From positions 19,162,259-19,226,258 of the forward strand of contig NC_041019.1 in NCBI RefSeq assembly GCF_004193775.1: a stretch of DNA of 64,000 bases, written 5' to 3'. This stretch comes from Glycine soja. Lineage: Eukaryota > Streptophyta > Magnoliopsida > Fabales > Fabaceae. This document shows positions 10,360 through 21,131 of the stretch, in pieces. The position numbers and the translations under genes were made by a program. The notes below the pieces were generated by a model. That model was not told the DNA's origin, did no database searches, and saw only the letters and a program-made list of their open reading frames with translations. Position 1 is the stretch's first letter, and each line of letters begins with the position of its first letter.

Positions 10360-11618
10360 TGTTAACTCGTTGACAAGTGTATCAAATTTGTCACAAGTAA
10401 TAAAGTACTCGGAAGTCCGAGTGTCGAATCCCCAGGACTTTGTTTGTACTTGGATTAATGCATAACCCCAAGTTAAAAGCAATAGATAAAGAATTTAAAA
10501 TAAAGATAAGAAAATATAGTAGATAAGATAAAGATTTAAAGATGAAAATAAAATATTTAAATTAAAAGATAACAAAGATAAAAGATAAAGAAAATAAGAA
10601 AATAAAAGTAAAAGATAAGAAAAATAAAAGATTAAGATAAAGATAAGAAAAGATAAGATAATAAAAGATATGATAAAAATAGAAGATAAAAATAGAAGAT
10701 AAAAGAAATAAAATCAAGAACGTGATAATGTTGAGACCTGGCCTGCCTTGTTTACCTAGGATGTATGAGTTTATGATTTTTCTTTATCAATTTAGGTGAT
10801 CCTATTCTACCCACATTTGTTCATGTACTTGCCCCTGATTCCTCAGGATGACAAGCCTATTTTATTTATCTATCTTCCAACTTCCTTTGCAAAGACTTAA
10901 CAAATAAAATGCATGAAGTATGAATACTAGATGTTTGCAAGAATGCATGGACATAAAATTATCATTCTATTCCTAGCAATGATTTTCTTATGAAATCCTT
11001 TCTTTTTGTTCTATTAGAAGTTACCATCTTCCGAGCGTCTAACCCCTAAAACCAATGCATGGATACCTTTTTTAAATCTTATTTAGAAGTTATCCTCTCC
11101 CGAGCATCTAACCCCTAACAGAATATAAAGATGAATAATGCAAGATAAAAGCAGAAAAAATAATAGAATAGAAAACACCTTTGCATTGATAAATAGTGAG
11201 TACATCATACATCTATTGGTTTTTAGGTCTGTCAGGCCCTAACTAGGGTTTTAGCCACTCATGGTGGCTTTACAATAGATGGGGTATAAGAACTGATGGG
11301 ATAAGAGAGGTGAAAGAAAGAAAGAGAGTAGATGAAACTCTTACTAGAGGGGTGTTATGTGGTCTTCTTTTCTGCTTGGCTTGACTCCCTTTTTTTTATA
11401 ATTGTTGTAGTGGACTTGGTTCTGATGCTAGAAATCTTCCTTTTTGATATTTTTGATATCTTTTGGATTTGTTTTGTTTTTAATCATATCTTCCTGATAT
11501 TTTGGATATTTTCTCGATCTTTTTTTCTTTTAATCTCTCATTTTCATACCTGCAAGTCATAAATAAGAGAAATATCAAATCCTAATATTTAAGTCAAAGA
11601 TAACTGTTAAATAAATAT
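10360..11618 (-). repeat. 5' LTR of the gag-only element, outer end lost
   Basis: It starts TGTTAACTCG like the other LTR and follows it closely to about 11618, then diverges after AATAAATATTT where the 5564 copy still has about 70 bp to run. The outer end was deleted after insertion, or lost at insertion. Confidence 0.85.
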
Positions 11619-11929
11619 TTATCTGAAGGGTAAGGGAATCTCAGTTTAATTTCAATCTCTTACTTGTGTTGTGTTTGTGTGTTTTTCTGTATTAGATGGA
11701 GGTTCATTTTTTAATTAATGTATGTTGGATACATATTACTCTTGACTACCTTCCAAAAAACTTATGATCATACATTTTTAATTATTAATTAATTTATTGT
11801 CATGATTTTAATTAATATTATGATAATATTAATTAAAATTATGATAATAAAGATTATTTTTAATTATTCATATTTTTTATGATGGGATATTGTTAAAAAA
11901 AATATCAATAATTAAAAATAAGTTGTCTT

Positions 11930-12140
11930 TCTAAGTAAACATCGTCTTAGAAAGTTGTCAGTTTTCTAAGTCAATATCTTCTTATCCGTCGTTGAAAGTT
12001 GTCAATTTTTTAAGACGGTATTTTCTTATCCGTCGTTGAAAATTAACACTTTTTACAATATATGTACTACGACGGTCAACAACCATCGTTAAATATTGTT
12101 TTGGACCATTTTAAAAAAATCTTTTTTTTTTTTAGTAGTG
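11930..12140. repeat. CACTA right subterminal repeats and terminal inverted repeat
   Basis: TCTTATCCGTCGTTGAAA occurs exactly twice (11979-11996 and 12024-12041), with further CATCGTCTTAG, AAGACGG and ACGACGG motifs. The end TTTTTTAGTAGTG is the inverse of the left CACTACTA end. The stretch 11619-11929 before it has no recognised feature. Confidence 0.82.
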
Positions 12141-12143
12141 ATG

Positions 12144-13073
12144 GCTATTCATGAGGGAACGAATAAGGCTTAAAGCTTATATTTTTTTAGAGAAAGACCC
12201 ACGCACAACGATAAGGTGAGGCATCTATTAGGATGAAGAGCCAACAAATGTTCATTTACCTTATTATATTGTGGGTGTAGTAGCCATTTTGAAGGTTAGA
12301 TTAAATGGGTCCACACCTGGCATTCATTTAATAAAACTCATCACACAAGTCATCCATTTATGGATTAAGAAACACATTCAAACCAATTACATGAACCCAT
12401 AATAACCTATTTGGTGTAAATGAAACCTCAACCAAAAGCGACAAATCGTTTCTATAAGCATGAGGCTTATGGCACAACTGAGAAAAAGTTAAGTCAACAA
12501 AAACTATAACGGTGAAATAGGTTAATACTTATGTTTATGTTCTGCACCTGGTATTAAAAAATGTGCTTGTCTTGTTCATTTGTTCCAAAAAATTAAATTC
12601 ATAATATTATTAAACTAAAAATATTAAATAATAATCATTTTAATAAATATTATTGTCTAACAACATTTTGGTGAAGCAGAATCTTTTTCGTGTAGGTTCT
12701 ACATGCAGCTGGGATTAAGTCATCATTTCGGTAACTTATATTCTTTAACCAAAAAAATAAAGTTAAATATCTGTCATTGCCATTTGTTGTGTATGGTTCA
12801 TTGTAGGCAGGACCAACCTTTGTAGCTGCTGGTATAATATTTAGATATGTGTTTTATTTTCTTTACAAGATTTTACGGGTTAGGCCAGGAAACTTTTTCG
12901 TTCTCTTAAAAATGTAGCATTGCAAAATTGTCAAGTAATGTAAAGCACCACAAAAATTATTAAAAATAACCATTTATTTTGTTTAAACCTTACATGGCAT
13001 TACACAATGAAGATACCGCAACATAGTTCACCAAGTAAAAATTATTAAAAAATAACCATTCCATGGTGCATGA
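12144..13073. other. Flank right of the CACTA element, no gene seen
   Basis: Mostly AT-rich. Short exon-like pieces with splice-like borders around 12700 and 12807 could be read, but they give no recognisable protein and I do not call them. Confidence 0.35.
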
Positions 13074-13740
13074 CTAGTCACGATCCTTGAAGATGCACTC
13101 GTGACTTGGAGATAAATTCCAATTGTTCCACTCAGATGAATTAACACTTTTGAATAACCCACTAGGCCACGGATTGTATCCATAGTTTTCTTCTCTTTCA
13201 CCAAGTAAATCCCTCATCAATTGTGCATTGGAATTTTCAGCATCTTCAGCTGTGGCAGGTGCACATGTAGGTGTTGGTTGGTTCTGGGAATCTGGAACAG
13301 GTTGGGCATCTGAATATGGGTGGTTTTGTTCCACAAAAGTGTAAATCTCTGGATATGTAACGTTAGGATTTTTGTCAACCATAAAAAACATGTTATGGAC
13401 ATCCTCATCATGACAAAGATTGTAAGGTGAGTAACTGACACACCCACAGAAATTAGATATCGGGCATCACCATTGAAGAGCGGATACATGCTCTTCAGTG
13501 GAGCTGCAAATCTTAGTTTCAATGATCTCCTTCAGTCCTAGACTAATGCTCTTATAAACTCACACTGACTTCATCTTACCATCTTTGTATGACAAGCCAT
13601 GTTCGCCATTCAAAACCGTTTCCCCAGAAAATAGACAAACACAAAGGTCGCTATGGAATTCATAGCAACCAAATTGAACCGGGACTTTGACTCGTGGGAG
13701 GAAATGTAAGGGAACCTAAACTTTAGACCAGGATTCATGC
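13074..13740 (-). pseudogene. Probable MuDR-like transposase N-terminal fragment
   Basis: One minus-strand frame runs about 220 codons, from VKVPVQFGCYEFHSD near 13690 through VYKSISLGLKEIIETKI and SNFCGCVSYSPYNLCHDED to the stop at 13074. Two internal stops interrupt it (near 13549 and 13469). The order (domain with a VYKxISLxLKEII helix, a CVSYxxYxLxxDEDVxxMF segment, then an acidic Ser/Pro/Ala tail) resembles the PB1-like N-terminus of plant MULE transposases. No catalytic DDE domain or SWIM finger follows. The family call is from memory of the pattern; a captured host gene is an alternative. Confidence 0.5.
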
Positions 13741-15416
13741 ACAAAATACTTCTCCTACGACTTATTAGACATCACTCACTTTAGAATATTTATAATGCAA
13801 ACAATGATAATATTATATGAAATAACTTAGCTGGGAGACTACATGTCCAACATTATATATCAATAAATGTATAGTACGATGTTTTTGGTATGTACACTTC
13901 AATCAACTTGCAACATAATTACACAATAAATATACATGTAAGCTTTAATAAATTATTTGCACTAGGCAACAATTATTTATCCACGTGGAAGATGATTAAT
14001 AAATAATTTGGTCTACAAAATATTTATTTATGAACATGGCAACATTAATAAAATAAATTGAAGAAGGAATAATTTCCTCAAATTCGATGAAATTTCAGCT
14101 TATATTAATAGAAAATGAAAGAAAAATTGTCATAACCATTTTTAAATAATTGCCCAATATGGGAATAAGACGACATCAATGCACAACTTTTATAATATAT
14201 ACTTGACGTATTCTGCAATGAATATCCACATCAACTTTAAAAAAGTCAATCGGGAAATGTATATCGTTATTCACCATTTAATTCTACATTTACTACATAG
14301 TCCATAACATCTAAATATGGCATTTTATTAAAATAAAAAAAACAAAAAATATATCAAATTCATTCACTAATTCGTTATAATCATTTCTACAAATTTAAAA
14401 TTATATAAAAAACTCTAAACTATAATCATTATTAAAAATTGATCCTTACATTTCAAATTTAATAGATTTACACTAAAATCTAAATATGATTTTTTTTTTT
14501 ACAAAACTTAAAAAAAATTATATAACAAAATAATTAATTTTCTTAATGCTTAATTAACAAACTAATAAATCTACTAAGTATTCAATAATATTAACAAGCA
14601 TCAAAGATAATTGAAATTCATCACATCCCGTGAAATTAAAATTACCGTGAAATTAAAATTAAGTACGCTATGTCTATTGGACTTCCTTGTGATCATATTG
14701 TGTTCGTGTCGGTTCATCCTGACTTTGTAAAATTTTCCAAAAAATTCTACCTTCCAACCAAGGGTCCCAAAAAATTCAACAAATTTCGGCCCATACATGT
14801 TTTTTTTTTTCTTGTAAAGCCTATACATGTTGATCTACAATGTTCAATTATTATTAATTATATTGTTAATTCTATTATTATTTAATAATTATTCATCATT
14901 AACCCCATCCCTAAATCCCCTTCTATCATTGCAGCCCACCAGAGCACCTTCATGCCAACACTGTCTTATGCATAGAACCCTACACTTGACTCCTTCTCTT
15001 ATGTGCGTTCATGGCTCAGTAGTTTCTTCAATCCTATGCCCTCCTCTTCCCACCCAATGTCACGGCTAGAGTTGACCCTCATTTGACAAATGTCATTTTT
15101 TAGACAACCAAACACAACATTGATAACACAAGGGAACCAAATGCCCACACGCATGACAAACTAATCACACCATGCTTGAGGATAAAAGGTTTACGAAAAG
15201 GTATGAACTCCAACCTATGTTGGGACCCAAAACGTGGACTGGATCTTTGGGTCGGAATACACTTTGCCTAACTCATACCTATTTTTTTTTCTTTTCAAAG
15301 AAGGCCTCCTTCTAATGGTCATCACATCCATTGCACCACCACCAATACCAACACTCTAGATGACATCAACATTCTTAACAAACACAACTTAAACATTTAA
15401 TTTTCAATAAAAAAAA
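13741..15416. other. AT-rich intergenic sequence
   Basis: No supported gene. Short frames at 14601-15069 have low-complexity or biased composition and no recognisable domain. Confidence 0.45.
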
Positions 15417-15830
15417 GGCTTAATTAAGTTTTTCATACCTAGAATGTATATCATTTTCATATTACTACCTAACATTCATTTTTTCAACCAAGTAATTGAA
15501 AAAAAATTACAGTTTCATTTTACTATCTGTCGTTAGTCACATTCTGTTAAGTGATGACGCGATAAACGAAGTGTGTCACGTCATCATGTCCAAACACTGA
15601 CGCATCATTGTCATGTCATCACCTTCAACAACATGGCAATGACATATCAGTGATTGGGCGTGATGATATGACACTTCATCTGTCACGTCATTATTTAACA
15701 GAAGAGAATTAACGACAGGTAATAAGTTGAAACATAAAATTTTTTCAGATAGGTATTTGAAAAAAAATGAATTTTTAGGTAGTAATCTAAAAGTGACCTA
15801 TTTTTTAGGTATGAAAAACATATTTAAACC
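15417..15830. mobile_element. Foldback MITE, copy 1
   Basis: The left end GGCTTAATTAAGTTTTTCAT pairs with the right end, whose complement begins GGTTTAAATATGTTTTTCAT. Complementarity continues inward through most of the 414 bp (for example TGATGACGCGATAAAC against GTCACGTCATTATTTAACAG), so the element could fold into a long hairpin. It has no coding capacity. A second copy lies 660 bp downstream. I could not fix a target duplication. Confidence 0.75.
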
Positions 15831-16489
15831 ATATGTAATTGGTGTTTTACGATCTATGATCAAGGTACGCATGTAACATGTTATGTCTACCCTCACTCTT
15901 CTTTCACTATTATCTGGACCTAGAATATATATATCTCACCATTTGATATTGTTGGTTCTCATTTAGCTTTGTCCAAATATTAAATGTACGCATCTTAACT
16001 CTTTAATTTTACCTTTAATATTATCTTATTAATCTAGTTTAGTTGATTAAACATGATAAATTGATAGGTGAGTTATTGTAAATTTTAAATAGTATTTTTT
16101 TATTCCTACCAATAAAAAATCTTATTAATTTAATGCATTTCTTATTTTGAATGAGAAATTATCTTAAAAAAATAAATAGGATAAAGTTTCTTAAGTCTAT
16201 ATAAAAATAAATTACATATATATTCATCAAGTTATTTTAATTAATTTTTAGTTTTTTTTACAAGCTTACAAATATTTGATCAAATAAAATTGTTTGATAA
16301 ACGATTTTTTCTTATTGACTTATAAGATTTACTTTTGAACATAACTTAAATTTATGATTACCATTTTTATTTTTATTTTCAATAAAAAAATAAATTTTTT
16401 CATTTATCATTTTATCTAAAATTAAATTATTTATTTTGATAAAACTCCTTCTTATCATTTGTTAACTAAAAAATTATTTTTCAAATTGA
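15831..16489. other. AT-rich spacer between two related MITEs
   Basis: No gene or structured element was recognised in this stretch. Confidence 0.4.
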
Positions 16490-16893
16490 CTTAATTAAGT
16501 TTTTCATACCTAAAATAGATCGTTTTCAAATTACTACCTAAAAATTCATTTTTTGTCAAATAACTACCTATAAAAAAAATTGTTTCAACTTATTACCTAT
16601 TATTAGTCTTCTTCCTTTAAGTGATAATATGACAGTCGGAATGTTACAACATCACGTCCAATCAATGACAAGTCATTGTTACACCATTGAAAGTGATAAT
16701 GTGTCAATGAGGTGTCTGTGATAAGGCGTGATGACATGACACTTCATTTGTCATGTCATTACTTAAAAGAATGCGACTAATGACGAGTAGTAAAATGAAA
16801 TTGAAATTTTTTTAGGTACTTAGTTGAAAAAAAGTAATATTAAGTAATAATCTAAAAATGACCTATATTTAAAATATGAAAAACTTAATTAAG
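16490..16893. mobile_element. Foldback MITE, copy 2
   Basis: It begins CTTAATTAAGTTTTTCATA and ends with the exact complement of those 19 bases. The interior matches the 15417-15830 copy in order (TTACTACCTA, GTGATAATATGACA, GGCGTGATGACATGACACTT and so on), with many substitutions, so the two are old family members in the same orientation. Confidence 0.8.
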
Positions 16894-16903
16894 AAAAAAA
16901 ATA

Positions 16904-17590
16904 ACATTCAATCAACAATGGATAAATTTGACATTAAGAATTACATTCAGATTTTGCATTAAAAATATATAATAATTAACAAGGCCAAACATGTAAATTA
17001 ACACACAATCATTAAAAAAGTATAGTTGGCACCGTTCAATCAACAATGGGTAAATTTGACATTATCAATTATATTCAGATCTTTTATTAAAAATATATAG
17101 TCCATCCGGTCCTATATATTGATCACTTTCAACCGAATCATCAAAATCAAGGAAAGGAAGTTAAGTTATTAAATATGTTTAAAAATAAAACAAGTTTTCA
17201 ATTATACCTTAACATAATTACGCATTCAACTAATTTCATCAATAACTAATTAAATGTTTAGCCTAAATTATTATCTCATATTCTCTCTCTTAGACACCAT
17301 TATTAATATTCACTCATTACTCTTATCTTCATCAATGGATATGGATCAATAGCAACAAAAGGAAAGAGAATAGAGTATTTGAAGAACTACTCATATTTTC
17401 ATTAATTGCATGGGTGAAAAGAGTGGGTGGACTTGCATGAAAAATAGACTATCATTATTAATAGGTTAGTTGGTGACTATAATAAAACCAAATATTTCTG
17501 TTAGAATGTGACCAATATATAAGACCGAAGAGAGTAATAATTTAGAAGGCCAAAACATGTAAATTAACACACAATCATTAAAAAAAAACA
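16904..17590. repeat. Tandem duplication of about 115-130 bp, second unit split by a MITE
   Basis: Unit 1 (16904-17030) contains CAATCAACAATGGATAAATT, then TTAAAAATATATAATAATTA, then AACATGTAAATTAACACACA. Unit 2 starts at 17034, runs to 17099 and resumes at 17535-17590 with the same order. The material between is the Stowaway-like element described next. Unit 1 therefore preserves the empty site. Confidence 0.85.
17100..17534. mobile_element. Stowaway-like (Tc1/mariner) MITE, 435 bp, TA target duplication
   Basis: The left end GTCCATCCGGTCCTATATAT and the right end (complement CTCTCTTCGGTCTTATATAT) form imperfect terminal inverted repeats of about 27 bp. TA flanks both sides (17098-17099 and 17535-17536). 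Comparison with the intact tandem unit at 16904-17030 shows the exact empty site with a single TA. It has no coding capacity; the minus frame at 17684-17466 is incidental. Confidence 0.85.
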
Positions 17591-17871
17591 AATAACCGGT
17601 ACACACAGTTCCATGGGCTAAATCTAGTCGTCGAATATAAAAAAAAAACATAAATCTAACGGTCACTCTTAAACTTGACCACAAAACACAAGGGATTTAA
17701 GTCACCATGGTAGCCTGCGCATGAGTTATATATTGGTATTGATTATGTTAGTTTTTCGACATTTCTATTTCATTCATACCACATCTATCATCATATATAT
17801 CACACCACTCAACAATTTTTAAAATTAAAATATTTAATAATCAAATTGGTTAAAATATAAATTAAGGTGTT

Positions 17872-17873
<2 letters not shown>

Positions 17874-17938
<65 letters not shown>
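17874..17938. repeat. (TA)n microsatellite
   Basis: About 30 uninterrupted TA units. Similar shorter (TA)n tracts occur at 18219-18257, 23067-23088, 25944-25974, 32668-32708, 41256-41279, 49735-49752 and 56825-56874. Confidence 0.95.
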
Positions 17939-17940
<2 letters not shown>

Positions 17941-18089
17941 CTAACAACATATAAAAATTACTAGCAAGATGTAAAATTGTAATTTATTTAATTAAATTAA
18001 TATTTTTAGTGATAAAGAAGGAAACATACAAAAATAAATAAATTTGTTGGAAAATAATAATTATAATTTTTTATTTGTGTAGGAGTTAA

Positions 18090-18218
18090 TATTTGTATTT
18101 ATTATAAAAGTTAATATAATAACAATAATAAAATTATAACATAAAATATTATTATTTAAGAATATTAATCATAATTACACCTATTATTTTTATTTTTTCA
18201 GTTAATCATAATTTAAGA

Positions 18219-18257
<39 letters not shown>

Positions 18258-18460
18258 AATTACTCAAATCTTCAACCAATTATTTATATTTCAAATCAAT
18301 AATCATTAATTGAAAAATTATTATACTTTATAATACACTATGATATCTAACACAAAATTCTTATTATTTTTTGTTCTTAATTTACATTTTCTCATGTTAA
18401 AAATTTAAAATATTTTACAACATTGTTCACAAATCAGTATATATGTCTCGCATATTGATA
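18090..18460 (+). repeat. Dispersed repeat, copy 1 (partner at 22925-23275)
   Basis: From TATTTATTATAAAA through AATACACTATGATATCTAAC to CACAAATCAGTATATATGTC, this block matches 22925-23275 in order with scattered changes. No coding capacity. Family unknown; the sequence around the shared right end resembles decayed plant Helitron 3' ends, a weak call. Confidence 0.6.
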
Positions 18461-18870
18461 GACAAGATTGTGCATTGAGCTATATCTTCCTTGAGAATCT
18501 GTATAAACTATTTTTTAATCCTAATTTAATGTTATCTTTCTCAATTGATTGTACCATTTAATTCACATTCATTAACTTTTTAATGGTTATTTAGGTATTG
18601 TGATTTTTACGACAATGTTGAGTTATATAATGGCATGATTATGTTACTTTTTCAACATTTCTATTTCATTCATATCACATGCATCATCATATCTCTCTCT
18701 CTCTCTCACACACACACAAATTACTAGCAAGATATAAAATTGTAATTTATTAATATTTTTAGTGAAAAAGAAGGAAACATATAAAAATAAAAAAATTATT
18801 AGCAATAAATAATTCTAATTTAATTTGTGTAGGAGTTAATATTTATATTAATTTAGATGGATAAACAAAT

Positions 18871-20139
18871 AAAATATTTAATTATGCACGTTTTATATTT
18901 TGTTCCTGGTGGAATTCAAAGGTGGACCATTTTGTAAGATCTACATTAAGTTATTTTTATGAAATATCTTAGAGAGCTTATAGAAATGAATAATCTAAAA
19001 ACATTTTATGATCTAGCCATAAGATATTTGATAGTTTTTCCAAATAATCTCATAACTTACAGCATAAAATAATAAGTTCTTCAAGACGGAGCCAAAGCGC
19101 TTCCTCTTATAGCATCTTTATGTAATATTCCTTTTAGTATTGACATAAACTTTTCCCTTGAAATCAGCTTCCAATAATGGAGAGCACTAGTACATATTTC
19201 CATGTATAGTATTGCTACTTATGAATATGGTTATGAAACTCTAGGTGTTAATTTTTACTTAGTTTACTTATCTTTTGGAGTTTATTTGTGTACTGCAATT
19301 TTTTTAATAGACACTGTATAGATTTGGTCAAATTTATACAAATTTAATAAACTTTTAAATTTATCAAAGTTAAAAATTTAGACTAAAATATTAAGTTATT
19401 TTGAATTATTTTTTTGCTTGTTTTATTAGCATACATTTGATGTATTGTTTCTTAATAAAACAATTCTCACTTCTAACAACATGAAATCCTTATTCTCCAA
19501 CAACATAACATAAAATTTAGTAATGATATATTATTAGATTAAATATTTAGGTAATGGAGAATTTATGTCTACTATTTATGCACTACTATTTAATTTATAC
19601 CAAGACTTCATCTTCACAGTTTCCATAATATGTTCCAGAACCGTTGTTGAAAATTAAAAGTTAGGTTGTCAAGACACTCCAGATTAAAAGGGGATTAATT
19701 AATTATTTAGTTTTTTATGAAAAATAATTATTTATTTAAGACACTATAAGGATCTTTTTAGAAAGAAAAAAAATGTCTTAATTTTTAAAATAATAAATAT
19801 TTTGAAAAAAAATAACTTAAAATGAAGTGAATATTTTTCATCCTTATTATTACAGAAGTAAAACTAATTAAATAGTAGCTTGCAAGATTAGCGTTTGGGA
19901 TAAATGCTTGCTACGTGTAGGAGAGCAAATAATGGTGCGTGGGAAATTTTGTTGTCAAACCACCAAAGCCACCATAAATGCTCATAACTTGTACTAGTAG
20001 TTTACATTCTACAATGTAGGCATGTTGAAAATGTTAATGAGTTTTAAAAATATAATATGATTCTTTTAAGAAAAGAATTATTTATTTATTAAAAGGGATT
20101 CGTTAACATATTTTCATATTTTTTTTAGTTTAAGAATGT
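18871..20139. other. AT-rich intergenic sequence
   Basis: No gene, splice pattern or element was recognised. Confidence 0.4.
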
Positions 20140-21110
20140 TAGAATTTCACACTAAAAATTTTGGACAAGAAAACCAGTTATTTCTTGTTTATTGGTTAAG
20201 GGATATAACAATAATTTAGCATTTTTTTTATTTTAATATAAAAAACAAAAAATTCATTTCTCTCTCCTTGTCATGTCTCGCCCTCTAGAAATGTAAGAGA
20301 ATCATATTCAATTTGCGAACTAACCTAACTCTACTCAATTCAATTAAATTTTTGTAGGTTGAATTAAGTTATTGGATTGGATTGAATTGATTTTAGTTTA
20401 ATGAATTCAATTAAAATTATATTGGATGACGAGTTTAGAATTTTAGATCTAACCAATATTCGACTCAATTCACATACAATTAAATTACTAATTAATATAT
20501 AAACTTTAAACTAAAAACAACTCATTCTCAAGGTAATATTTTTTTTATCTTTAAGTAATGATCTTATGAATGGTAGCGTGAATATATATTTATGGTTTAC
20601 TTTTTTTCTATTTATCATATGAAATAATGCAATATTTTATTAATACTAATTTTTAAATATATCCTTGTAATTTTGTCAAAAAAAATATGCTTATTATTTT
20701 TTAGTTTGAGGATTTTGTTTCAATTTTTTTAAGACTTAAAGAGATAATAATTTTTTAATGGTTCAACCTGATAATCAACTCAATCTAATAAAATTTAAGT
20801 TTGATTGGATTAAGAAAATAAAAAAAAAGAAGATAAATGGTAATGTACTATTATATCCCTTAAATAAAGTAACCAAAGTAAAATTGAACAAAGAGGCAAA
20901 AGGATTGTTTCGTTCTAGAGTTAGAAGGAAATGGACTTGAAAGGTAAGAAATGATATAATGGAGAGAATGACTGCATGAGGAGAGAGAAATGAGTTTTTT
21001 ATTTTTAATATATAATAAATGGTAATGTACTATTATATCCATTAAATAAAGTAATTAAAGTAAAAAAAAAATTGAGTTTGTTGTCCAAAATTTATGGTGT
21101 GTAGTGCTAG
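20140..21110. mobile_element. Degraded terminal-inverted-repeat element of about 1 kb
   Basis: Left CACACTAAAAATTTTGGACA (about 20148) pairs with the complement of the right end, which reads CACACCATAAATTTTGGACA. Further in, AATTCATTTCTCTCTCC near 20252 pairs with GGAGAGAGAAATGAG near 20980. Two complementary stretches at matching depth suggest an inverted-repeat transposon about 970 bp long. The outer ends are unclear (TAG-type) and I could not establish a target duplication, so the superfamily is open. The minus and plus frames inside are short and unrecognised. Confidence 0.5.
20831..21068 (+). repeat. Short direct repeat pair of about 50 bp
   Basis: AAATGGTAATGTACTATTAT followed by ATCC, TTAAATAAAGTAA and CAAAGTAAAA occurs at about 20835-20884 and, slightly diverged, at 21016-21066, inside the right part of the inverted-repeat element. 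Confidence 0.65.
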
Positions 21111-21131
21111 TACACTTAAATCTCTTATTAA

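Larger units (their letters stand above)
5564..11618 (-). mobile_element. Gag-only Athila-like Ty3/gypsy LTR retrotransposon nested in the CACTA element
   Basis: Two long direct repeats (5564-6862 and 10360-about 11618) flank a unit read on the minus strand. Next to the right repeat is an 18-base match to a tRNA-Asp 3' end (primer site), and next to the left repeat a purine tract. One gag-type frame lies between them, with no protease, RT, RNase H or integrase, so the element is non-autonomous. The tRNA-Asp primer and the gag sequence fit the Athila/Calypso lineage of legumes. The right LTR stops short of the expected GCAGTTATCA end by roughly 70 bp, and no target duplication can be seen. Confidence 0.87.
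1266..12140. mobile_element. Non-autonomous CACTA (En/Spm-type) transposon carrying host gene fragments
   Basis: The left end reads CACTACTACAAAA and the right end, reverse-complemented, CACTACTAAAAAA. The 3 bp outside both ends are ATG (1263-1265 and 12141-12143), the target-site duplication length of the CACTA superfamily. Both subterminal zones are rich in GACGG/CCGTC motifs. No TNPA- or TNPD-like transposase was found, so the element depended on an autonomous relative. Its cargo is pieces of at least three unrelated host genes (about 1.57-4.4 kb), and a 6-kb LTR retrotransposon sits inside it. Without that later insertion the element would be about 4.8 kb. This is the Pack-CACTA arrangement. 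Orientation is unknown because no transposase gene is present. Confidence 0.88.
17738..18870 (+). repeat. Locally duplicated AT-rich block
   Basis: Two segments recur in the same order. TGATTATGTTAGTTTTTCGA onward (17738-17800) returns diverged at 18635-18690. TTACTAGCAAGATGTAAAAT onward (17940-18090, ending near GTGTAGGAGTTAATATTT) returns at 18717-18862. This is an old segmental duplication of about 900 bp period, or two copies of one unidentified repeat. Confidence 0.6.

Noticed and set aside
12690..12840. Two short exon-like pieces (VLHAAGIKSS and AGPTFVAA)
   Set aside because: Too short and not matched to any family I know.
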